Positions 1-5,016 of a stretch of 8,152 nt of DNA are shown here, piece after piece; the stretch's first letter is position 1, and each line of letters opens with the position of its first letter. The notes below the pieces were generated by a model. That model saw nothing but the letters and a program-made list of their open reading frames with translations. It had not been told where the DNA came from and did no database searches. This DNA is from ATZT02 sp038124905. GTDB lineage: Bacteria; Actinomycetota; Actinomycetes; S36-B12; UBA5976. Position numbers and translations under genes: made by a program. Where the stretch lies: positions 1 through 8,152 of the forward strand of contig JAYPCW010000052.1 in assembly GCA_038124905.1 (NCBI GenBank), in the 5' to 3' direction.

Positions 1-355
1 CTCGAGCGATAAAACCACGATCTACATAAACACTTGAGCCAGCTAGCGGTGCTTTTCTTTCTTCAGGGACATGTTGTTTGACATATTTGAGTACTTCGGC
101 TTCAGCGGTTTTTAGGTCAGTGCCTTGGTCAAGCTCAGCTAAAAGACCAGAAGCGGTATGCATTTCTTTAACAATCTCGATCATGCCGTCTAAAGATTTT
201 TGAGAAGGTTTGATAATTAAATCTAAACCTTGATCCATTTCATTTAGCTGACCATCGGTGACGATAACCGCAATTTCAATAAGTTCATCTTTTTCTAATG
301 AAAGACCGGTCATTTCACAATCAACCCAGACGATTAGGTCATTACCGTTTGGCAA
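1..355 (-). CDS. orn: Oligoribonuclease (DEDDh 3'-5' exonuclease), N-terminal part, truncated by the window edge
   Basis: Orn degrades 2-5 nt RNA fragments (nanoRNAs, including pGpG from cyclic-di-GMP turnover) to mononucleotides in the cytoplasm. The sequence encodes 118 complete codons and then leaves the window. Translated from a TTG start at 355-353 it reads PNGNDLIVWVDCEMTGLSLE, with exonuclease motif I Asp12 and Glu14. Motif II is SSVYVDRGF with Asp112. These numbers coincide with Asp12, Glu14 and Asp112 of E. coli Orn. Motif III (the His/Asp pair near residues 158-163) lies beyond the left edge. The TTG start was chosen because AAGGAG on the minus strand (366-361) lies 5 bases upstream, no upstream ATG fits, and the family N-terminus begins here. 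A tRNA-Arg gene lies immediately upstream on the same strand, so co-transcription is likely. The family assignment is certain; full length cannot be verified. Confidence 0.95.
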   Translation of the reverse strand, partial: MPNGNDLIVWVDCEMTGLSLEKDELIEIAVIVTDGQLNEMDQGLDLIIKPSQKSLDGMIEIVKEMHTASGLLAELDQGTDLKTAEAEVLKYVKQHVPEERKAPLAGSSVYVDRGFIAR

Positions 356-360
356 AAAAA

Positions 361-366
361 CTCCTT
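361..366 (-). promoter_or_regulatory. Shine-Dalgarno sequence for orn
   Basis: The minus-strand hexamer AAGGAG lies 5 bases before the TTG at 355-353. It fixes the unusual TTG as the orn start. It begins only 9 bases after the CCA end of the upstream tRNA, so the orn ribosome-binding site lies in the tRNA 3' trailer. Confidence 0.8.
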
Positions 367-375
367 AAAAGTATC

Positions 376-451
376 TGGCGCGCCCGGAGGGACTCGAACC
401 CCCAACCGACTGGGTAGAAACCAGGCACTCTATCCATTGAGCTACGGGCGC
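376..451 (-). tRNA. tRNA-Arg, anticodon UCU, with encoded CCA
   Basis: The 76-nt minus-strand sequence folds into a standard cloverleaf with canonical numbering. The acceptor GCGCCCG pairs with CGGGCGC, followed by discriminator G and genomically encoded CCA (378-376). The D stem is GCTC/GAGT with one G-U pair. The anticodon stem CCTGG/CCAGT encloses loop TTTCTAC, giving anticodon TCT (UCU in RNA), which reads AGA and probably AGG. The T arm is GGGGG, TTCGAGT, CCCTC. The anticodon stem has a C27-U43 mismatch at its outer end. The gene sits just upstream of orn on the same strand, so tRNA 3' processing and orn mRNA 5' end formation may be linked. Confidence 0.96.
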
Positions 452-568
452 AGGTTTTCTATTCTCTCAAAGTTCATCCACAGACCTTACTTATCCCCAG
501 ATTTAGTGCAGGTGCTGGCCGTAAATCCAGAGTTAATTCATTCTGGTACTTGAAATAAGGAGATAATT
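452..568. promoter_or_regulatory. Divergent regulatory gap between tRNA-Arg/orn and ssb
   Basis: This 117-base non-coding gap must hold the promoter of the minus-strand tRNA-Arg and that of ssb. Candidate -10 hexamers are TATTCT at 460-465 (plus strand) and TAAGGT at 489-484 (minus strand), but I see no convincing -35 partner for either. A short inverted repeat, CCAGA at 527-531 and TCTGG at 542-546, lies 10 bases ahead of the ssb Shine-Dalgarno sequence AAGGAG (557-562). It could form a small leader hairpin or be an operator. I cannot assign a regulator. Confidence 0.45.
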
Positions 569-994
569 ATGAACGATACATACACAACCGTAGTTGGCAA
601 TTTAGCGTCTGAAGTTTCATTAAGGACTACAGCTTCAGGCAGAGCATTTGCAAGTTTTCGAATTGCCTCAAATCCGAGAAAGTTCAATCGGGCAACTAAC
701 CAGTGGGTGGATTCAGATCCCAACTATTTGACGGTGACTTGCTGGGGTGCTTTGGCGGAAAACGCGCAAGAGTCTCTTAAAAAAGGGGATCCAGTAGTTG
801 TAAATGGGAAACTAAAAATCCGCCAATGGCAAGACGGTGAAAAAAGTGGGACTGCAGTTGAGGTTGACGCGCAAGCGGTGGGTGCAGATCTAGCTCGAGG
901 AGTTTCAACTTTCAAAAGAGTAAATAGAAGTCAAGCACAAGATACAAGTGCTTGGAACGAGCCGATAGTTGATGCAGAGGGAGCCGCAGCTTAG
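569..994 (+). CDS. ssb: Single-stranded DNA-binding protein, short tail-less type (SsbB-like)
   Basis: This 141-residue protein has one OB fold over roughly residues 1-110. It begins YTTVVGNLASEVSLRTTASG and carries RAFASFRIAS, Trp46, YLTVTCWG with Trp59, a KKGDPVVVNGKL segment, and Trp87 in KIRQWQDG; the Trp residues are typical of ssDNA stacking positions. The tail after residue 110 is only about 30 residues and ends in IVDAEGAAA. It lacks the acidic DDDIPF-like tip that replicative SSBs use to recruit repair and replication proteins. In Actinobacteria a second SSB (SsbB, Rv2478c in M. tuberculosis) lies beside ettA, as here, so this is probably the paralogue rather than the replicative SSB next to rpsF/rpsR. 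The start has a strong SD, AAGGAG, 6 bases upstream. ettA begins 22 bases downstream. The family is certain; the paralogue assignment is inferred. Confidence 0.93.
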   Translation: MNDTYTTVVGNLASEVSLRTTASGRAFASFRIASNPRKFNRATNQWVDSDPNYLTVTCWGALAENAQESLKKGDPVVVNGKLKIRQWQDGEKSGTAVEVDAQAVGADLARGVSTFKRVNRSQAQDTSAWNEPIVDAEGAAA

Positions 995-1003
995 CCCTTT
1001 GAC

Positions 1004-1009
1004 TAACCT
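1004..1009 (+). promoter_or_regulatory. Candidate leaderless -10 element (TANNNT) for ettA
   Basis: TAACCT lies between the ssb stop and the ettA GTG, with 7 bases (1010-1016) before GTG 1017. A transcript from this -10 would start at or next to the start codon. AAGGG at 1010-1014 is only 2 bases from GTG, too close for normal SD use. Read-through from ssb with reinitiation is the alternative. No clear -35 is seen. Confidence 0.35.
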
Positions 1010-1016
1010 AAGGGAC

Positions 1017-2687
1017 GTGGCTGAATACATTTACTCACTTTATAAAGCAAGAAAAGCGCACAACGAAAAAGTTGTGCTAGATGATGTCACCTTGGCGTTC
1101 TTACCGGGCGCCAAGATAGGCGTAGTTGGGCCTAATGGCGCAGGTAAATCATCTTTGTTGCGCATCATGGCTGGATTGGATGAAGTTTCAAATGGCGAGG
1201 CAAGGCTTTCGCCGGGCGCTACCGTTGGCATTTTAGAGCAAGAGCCAAAGCTAAATGAATCGAAAAATGTTTTACAAAATGTTGAAGAAGCTGTGAGTGA
1301 AACTAAGGCAAAGCTAGATAGATTCAATGAAATTAGCGAGCAATTAGCAGATCCTGAGGCTGATTACGATGCGTTGCTCGCAGAAATGGGAAATCTTCAA
1401 GAAGAGTTAGATCATTTAAATGCCTGGGATTTAGATTCGCAACTAGAGCAAGCGATGGATGCTTTACGTTTACCTCCAGCGGATGCAGATGTGAAGGTGC
1501 TATCTGGGGGCGAAAAAAGAAGAGTTGCCTTAGCAAAACTTTTGCTCAGACAACCAGATTTATTACTTTTAGATGAGCCTACAAACCATTTAGATGCTGA
1601 AAGCGTTTTATGGTTAGAGCAGCATTTAGAAAACTACCCAGGAACCGTCATAGCTATTACCCATGATCGTTATTTCTTAGATAACGTCGCGCAATGGATT
1701 TTAGAATTAGATCGAGGTCGCGCTTACCCCTATGAAGGCAATTACTCAACTTATCTTGAGAAGAAGCAAGAGCGATTAAAAGTTGAGGGGCAAAAAGACG
1801 CTAAATTGAAAAAGCGTCTGAGCGATGAATTGGAATGGGTGAGATCAAGCCCGAAGGCACGCCAAGCTAAAAGTAAATCTCGCTTAGAGCGCTACGAAGA
1901 GATGGCGATAGAAGCTGAGAAAACTCGAAAAATGGATTTTGAAGAAATTCAAATTCCCCCTGGGCCAAGGCTTGGTAATGTCGTAATTGAAATCAAAGAC
2001 TTGATGAAGAGTTTTGACGATCGGATTTTGTTTGATGGAATCTCATTATCTTTGCCGCGTAATGGAATTGTCGGAATTATCGGACCTAATGGTGTTGGTA
2101 AAACCACGTTTTTCAAGATGATCGTTGGTGAAGAAAAGCCCAACTCAGGTGAAATTAAAGTCGGAGAAACGGTAAAGATTTCATACGTTGACCAAGGTCG
2201 AAGTGGAATTGATCCGAAAAAAACCGTATGGGAAGTCGTAAGTGATGGGCTTGATCACTTGAAGGTAGGAAACGTGGAAATGCCCTCCCGGGCTTATGTA
2301 GGTGCCTTTGGATTTAAAGGGCCAGATCAACAAAAGCCTGCCGGAGTGCTTTCAGGTGGAGAACGAAATCGTTTAAACCTGGCGCTAACTTTGAAGCAAG
2401 GTGGCAATTTGCTTTTGCTAGATGAGCCAACAAATGACTTAGATGTTGAAACTTTAGGAAGTTTAGAAAACGCTTTGCTGGAGTTTCCTGGTTGCGCGGT
2501 AGTTATTTCGCACGATCGTATGTTTTTAGATCGCGTTGCTACACATATTTTGGCTTATGAGGGTGAATCCAACTGGTATTGGTTTGAAGGAAACTTTGAA
2601 TCATATGAGAAAAATAAAGTTGAGCGCCTTGGGGCAGAAGCTGCAAGGCCACACAGAGTTACTTATCGCAAGCTCACTAGAAGTTAA
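1017..2687 (+). CDS. ettA: ABC-F ATPase EttA, energy-dependent translational throttle
   Basis: The 556-residue protein has two ABC domains and no membrane segments. EttA binds the ribosomal E site and gates the first peptide-bond steps according to the ATP/ADP ratio. Domain 1 has Walker A GPNGAGKS (residues 38-45), signature LSGGE (162-166), Walker B DLLLLDEP (181-188) and switch His216. Domain 2 has GPNGVGKT (356-363), LSGGE (445-449), LLLLDEP with Glu470, and His499. The arm insertion is around residues 90-140. The linker carries ELEWVRSSPKARQAKSKSR (271-289), diagnostic of EttA over other ABC-F proteins. Length matches E. coli EttA (555). I chose GTG 1017 because family members begin AEYIYS-like; an upstream TTG/ATG at 969-974 adds 16 residues overlapping ssb and has no family support. 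The GTG lacks a well-spaced SD. The next gene starts 3 bases after the stop. Confidence 0.97.
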   Translation: MAEYIYSLYKARKAHNEKVVLDDVTLAFLPGAKIGVVGPNGAGKSSLLRIMAGLDEVSNGEARLSPGATVGILEQEPKLNESKNVLQNVEEAVSETKAKLDRFNEISEQLADPEADYDALLAEMGNLQEELDHLNAWDLDSQLEQAMDALRLPPADADVKVLSGGEKRRVALAKLLLRQPDLLLLDEPTNHLDAESVLWLEQHLENYPGTVIAITHDRYFLDNVAQWILELDRGRAYPYEGNYSTYLEKKQERLKVEGQKDAKLKKRLSDELEWVRSSPKARQAKSKSRLERYEEMAIEAEKTRKMDFEEIQIPPGPRLGNVVIEIKDLMKSFDDRILFDGISLSLPRNGIVGIIGPNGVGKTTFFKMIVGEEKPNSGEIKVGETVKISYVDQGRSGIDPKKTVWEVVSDGLDHLKVGNVEMPSRAYVGAFGFKGPDQQKPAGVLSGGERNRLNLALTLKQGGNLLLLDEPTNDLDVETLGSLENALLEFPGCAVVISHDRMFLDRVATHILAYEGESNWYWFEGNFESYEKNKVERLGAEAARPHRVTYRKLTRS

Positions 2688-2690
2688 ACC

Positions 2691-3335
2691 ATGAAGATTG
2701 TTTTAGATAAAGATGAACTTCGCGCCCTAAAACTAGTACTAGAAAAATTAATATCTTGGGATAAAAATTCACTAATTAGAATAAGAACCAAGCCAGGTGT
2801 TATTGGTGTTTATGCAGCGCCGCCTTTTGGGGTTATCACTTTAACTGCCTTACCATTGAAAGAAGATGTTGCTGACGTTGATCAAGTACTTGTTGCGGAG
2901 CAAGTTTTAAGTCAAATTAATGAATTGCAATTAATTGATCTAGCAAAATTTACTCAACCCGTGCATTCGGCTGCATTAGCTCTGTTGCCACCCGAGGGGC
3001 CATGGCTGCCAGGGGAAAAGGGAATGAGTGGCGATGTTTTACCAAAAGTGAAAGATCGCCTCGAAAAACTAAAAAGTCAAATTGCGCCTTTAACTTTGGT
3101 GAGTAATCAAAAAGAGATAGACACGATTACGCAAGCTGCCTGGGATGAAAAAATTTGGGGCGGATTGCCTTTTGGTGCCATGAATGCGGCGGCGGCTTTA
3201 GGGATGTTGGCGCATCCAGGGACTCGAATCTCTGCAGCGCTATGTAATGGCTGGAAGCGGTTATTAACTCCAACTGGGCAAGTTTTTGTTAAGCCAGAAA
3301 ATTCTTTAAAAACAATTTTTACAGTCGTTAAATAA
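2691..3335 (+). CDS. Uncharacterised 214-residue cytoplasmic protein downstream of ettA
   Basis: I do not recognise this protein. It has no signal peptide, no convincing membrane helix and no Walker, zinc-finger or nuclease motif. The sequence suggests two halves. Residues 1-98 alternate hydrophobic strands and helices, with conspicuous YAAPPFGVITLTALP at 41-55. A proline-rich hinge PPEGPWLPGEKG (100-111) follows. The C-terminal half has a charged helix DVLPKVKDRLEKLKSQ, then WDEKIWGGLPFGAMNAAAAL (151-170), and ends with NGWKRLLTPTGQVFVKP (187-202). The start is ATG 2691, 3 bases after the ettA stop with no good SD, so translation is probably coupled to ettA. That spacing suggests a role linked to translation or simple co-expression. 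Its stop lies inside the 3' end of convergent glbO (8-base overlap). The coding call is strong; the function is unknown. Confidence 0.85.
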   Translation: MKIVLDKDELRALKLVLEKLISWDKNSLIRIRTKPGVIGVYAAPPFGVITLTALPLKEDVADVDQVLVAEQVLSQINELQLIDLAKFTQPVHSAALALLPPEGPWLPGEKGMSGDVLPKVKDRLEKLKSQIAPLTLVSNQKEIDTITQAAWDEKIWGGLPFGAMNAAAALGMLAHPGTRISAALCNGWKRLLTPTGQVFVKPENSLKTIFTVVK

Positions 3336-3714
3336 CATCATCGTCGCGCATATTAACCATGGCATCGGCGGCAGTGCTTAGGTAATTCCAAAGCGTGTCT
3401 CGTAGCTCTGGGGATAAATCTTGATTGTTTAGAGCAGCTTGCATATGAGTGAGCCAAGCAGCTTTAGCTTGAAAGCCGATAGGAAACGGTGCATGCCGCA
3501 TTCTTAAACGTGGATGGCCTCGCTCTTCGGAATAGGTAGTGGGCCCGCCCCAATACTGTTCTAAAAACATTAAGAGTCGCTTTTTAGCCCCAGTTAAGTC
3601 TTCTTCTGGATACATGGGGCGCAGTATTGGATCTGTTGCTACTCCTTGATAAAAATCATCAACGAATTTAGAAAAAAATTTATGGCCACCAAATTGCTCA
3701 AAATAGCTCGTCAT
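3328..3714 (-). CDS. glbO: Group II truncated haemoglobin (trHbO)
   Basis: This 128-residue 2-over-2 globin binds haem and O2. Family members are linked to O2 or redox chemistry and NO/peroxide handling. Visible key residues are Tyr22 (B10), Tyr35 (CD1, in MYPEEDL), proximal His74 (F8, in RMRHAPFPIG) and Trp87 (G8, in KAAWLTHM). The block FLEQYWGGPTTYSEERGHPR (50-69) is nearly identical to M. tuberculosis GlbO as I remember it. The ATG at 3714-3712 has no Shine-Dalgarno sequence; a TAATAT hexamer lies 7 bases upstream, so it may have its own leaderless transcript as well as read-through from the channel gene 18 bases upstream. It converges on, and overlaps by 8 bases, the unknown gene to its left. 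No intrinsic terminator is visible between them. Confidence 0.96.
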   Translation of the reverse strand: MTSYFEQFGGHKFFSKFVDDFYQGVATDPILRPMYPEEDLTGAKKRLLMFLEQYWGGPTTYSEERGHPRLRMRHAPFPIGFQAKAAWLTHMQAALNNQDLSPELRDTLWNYLSTAADAMVNMRDDDVI

Positions 3715-3721
3715 TGTTTAA

Positions 3722-3727
3722 ATATTA
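3722..3727 (-). promoter_or_regulatory. Candidate leaderless -10 element (TAATAT) for glbO
   Basis: The minus-strand hexamer TAATAT lies between the mscS-like stop and the glbO ATG, 7 bases before the start codon. It matches TANNNT and is close to the TATAAT consensus. No SD is present. Because the region is AT-rich, a chance match is more likely here than at the other sites. Confidence 0.35.
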
Positions 3728-3732
3728 ATGAA

Positions 3733-4671
3733 TTAGCGCTGCGGAGGATTTTGCGGCTGGTTGCTTCCTGGTAGATATGGTCTAGCAAGAACCGGAACTT
3801 TGATCCCCTCTTGATCAAATGCCATTTTTAATTTTTCGCGAATAATTCGAGCCATTTGAATTGGTTGATCTGGTGCGGTCTTGGCGACAATCCGCAAGAA
3901 CACGGCATCTCCTGATACTTGCTCAACTCCAGCGTACGAGGGAGTTCCCAGTAATTGACCAAAATATTGCGGATCATCGAGCATTTCTAGGCCAACTTTT
4001 TCAATTACTTTTCTCACCTTTTCTAAGTCTTCGTTATAAGCAACCGGTACATCCACAATTGCAAGCGTCCAACCTTGGGAGCGATTGGCAACTCGCATAA
4101 TTTCACCATTTCGTACGTACCAAACCACTCCACCAAGATCGCGTAAGCGAGTGATTCTTAATCCAACTTCTTCAACTGTTCCAACAGCTGGGCCTAAATC
4201 AACAATGTCGCCAATTCCATATTGGTCTTCTAAAATAATAAATATTCCAGCGAGAAAATCTTTAATTAAAGTTTGAGCGCCAAATCCAATAGCGACACCC
4301 GCAATACCGGCACTTGCCAAAATTGGCGCAACGTTGATTCCTAAAATACTTAAAAATAATATTGTTGCGACCGACCAAGTAATTAAAATCCCTGTGCTGC
4401 GAACTATTTGCCCGACAGCCTTGGACCTTTGAACAGTGCGTTGTTCCATAACTATCTGAGATAGATCTTCGGTATTTTCAGCTCGTCTTGCTAAATCAGG
4501 AGCTTTGAGTTGAGCCCGTTTTATTGCGGTGTTTACAAAACTCTTGATTGAAATTCTTATTATGAAGGTAATAATTAGCGCAACAATTAAAACTGCTATG
4601 AGTTTTAGCGATACTTCAGCGAGTGTGTCGGTTACGTCACTTAAAAAAGTTTCCCGGGGTAGGGGGTTCAT
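3733..4671 (-). CDS. MscS-family mechanosensitive ion channel
   Basis: The 312-residue membrane protein resembles the small-conductance mechanosensitive channel MscS, which opens under membrane tension to release solutes on hypo-osmotic shock. Helix TM1 is about residues 21-40 and TM2 about 91-110. The Gly/Ala-rich pore helix TM3 spans about 113-147, with GIAGVAIGFGAQTLIKDFLA at 122-141. The cytoplasmic beta domain starts at YGIGDIVDLG (151-160), with VRNGEI in place of the common PNG motif. An alpha/beta domain runs to about residue 297, and a short Pro/Gln-rich tail ends in QPQNPPQR. A long charged segment between TM1 and TM2 (residues 50-85) is typical of actinobacterial members. The size is near E. 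coli MscS (286). ATG 4671 is the only reasonable start; no SD is present. It likely forms an operon with glbO downstream. Whether it gates as a true MscS or is a YggB/YnaI-like exporter cannot be read from sequence. Confidence 0.94.
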   Translation of the reverse strand: MNPLPRETFLSDVTDTLAEVSLKLIAVLIVALIITFIIRISIKSFVNTAIKRAQLKAPDLARRAENTEDLSQIVMEQRTVQRSKAVGQIVRSTGILITWSVATILFLSILGINVAPILASAGIAGVAIGFGAQTLIKDFLAGIFIILEDQYGIGDIVDLGPAVGTVEEVGLRITRLRDLGGVVWYVRNGEIMRVANRSQGWTLAIVDVPVAYNEDLEKVRKVIEKVGLEMLDDPQYFGQLLGTPSYAGVEQVSGDAVFLRIVAKTAPDQPIQMARIIREKLKMAFDQEGIKVPVLARPYLPGSNQPQNPPQR

Positions 4672-4677
4672 ACCCCC

Positions 4678-4683
4678 AGCGTA
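4678..4683 (-). promoter_or_regulatory. Candidate leaderless -10 element (TACGCT) for the mscS-like gene
   Basis: Minus-strand TACGCT matches TANNNT and is followed by exactly 6 bases, GGGGGT, and then ATG. A TSS at the A of ATG would give a leaderless mRNA. The segment between -10 and start is unusually G-rich. Confidence 0.4.
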
Positions 4684-4707
4684 GGGGAGGTAAACCTGAC
4701 AAGTAGT

Positions 4708-4713
4708 TAAAAT
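4708..4713 (+). promoter_or_regulatory. Candidate leaderless -10 element (TAAAAT) for the 98-residue membrane protein gene
   Basis: TAAAAT lies exactly 6 bases before ATG 4720, with no Shine-Dalgarno sequence between them. The nearest purine-rich run, GGGGAGG (4684-4690), is about 30 bases upstream. An in-frame TGA (4717-4719) directly precedes the ATG and rules out an upstream start. Confidence 0.45.
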
Positions 4714-4719
4714 GAGTGA

Positions 4720-5016
4720 ATGATGAAAAAGATTCGCGGTTTATCTGTTTTTTTAGTGTCAACTCTGTTTTGGAGTATTCCAAACTTGGCTTTTGCGCTC
4801 TACCGCGATGATGGCGATGAGCCGGGAGTGCCCTTACCCGGTGCCACACTAGTTTTGATTTTTGTAGGTATTCCGATTTTGGTTGCAGCAATTACTTCGA
4901 TCTTGGTACTTGCGCCAAAATGGTTCAAGAAAAATAGCCGCGAATTTGCCAACTTGGCGCCAAAAGATCCGCTTTTTATAGAAGAAAATTCTTCGAGGAA
5001 AGAAATCTCTGGCTAA
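4720..5016 (+). CDS. Small membrane protein with N-terminal signal/anchor and one further membrane helix
   Basis: I do not recognise a named family. The 98-residue product starts MMKKIRG, followed by hydrophobic residues 7-26 ending in AFA (24-26), compatible with a signal peptidase I site or a first membrane helix. An acidic stretch YRDDGDEPG (28-36) and PLPG come next. A second hydrophobic segment runs over about 42-65 (LVLIFVGIPILVAAITSILV). The basic KWFKK (68-72) then marks the cytoplasmic side, with a short polar tail. The likely topology is a short acidic extracytoplasmic loop with the C-terminus in the cytoplasm. An in-frame stop immediately before the ATG fixes the start at 4720 or the adjacent ATG 4723. 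It is divergent from the mscS-like gene and ends inside the pepN stop (4-base overlap). The signal/TM pattern and compact setting argue for a real gene; its function is unknown. Confidence 0.8.
   Translation: MMKKIRGLSVFLVSTLFWSIPNLAFALYRDDGDEPGVPLPGATLVLIFVGIPILVAAITSILVLAPKWFKKNSREFANLAPKDPLFIEENSSRKEISG

Noticed and set aside
1..6. CTCGAG (XhoI-like site) exactly at the window start, suggesting a cloning boundary
   Set aside because: The same hexamer occurs inside ssb at 895-900, and at the edge it reads naturally as part of the orn codons for Ala-Arg, so it need not be artificial.
527..546. CCAGA...TCTGG inverted repeat ahead of ssb as a LexA/SOS box
   Set aside because: It does not match the actinobacterial SOS box (GAAC-N4-GTTC type); kept only as a possible weak hairpin.
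969..1016. Upstream TTG/ATG start for ettA that overlaps ssb and adds 16 residues
   Set aside because: The added residues do not look like any EttA N-terminus, and family members start at the AEYIYS block encoded from GTG 1017.
1040..1327. Minus-strand open frame of 95 residues opposite the ettA Walker A region
   Set aside because: It is the antisense of a highly conserved coding sequence with Ser/Leu-rich low-complexity translation; no promoter or SD.
3328..4671. MscS-like channel plus globin as a novel two-gene sensing system
   Set aside because: Adjacency and a probable operon are real, but both proteins look like ordinary family members, and nothing in the sequence shows a functional link.
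4656..4690. G-quadruplex on the plus strand from the four G runs
   Set aside because: The middle loop is about 17 bases and contains a C run that would pair with the G runs, and the last run has only two G; a hairpin is more plausible.
4637..4891. Minus-strand open frame of 84 residues across the mscS-like start and the 98-residue gene
   Set aside because: It is Arg/His-rich with no domain, overlaps two better-supported genes and lacks a start signal; it is a shadow frame.
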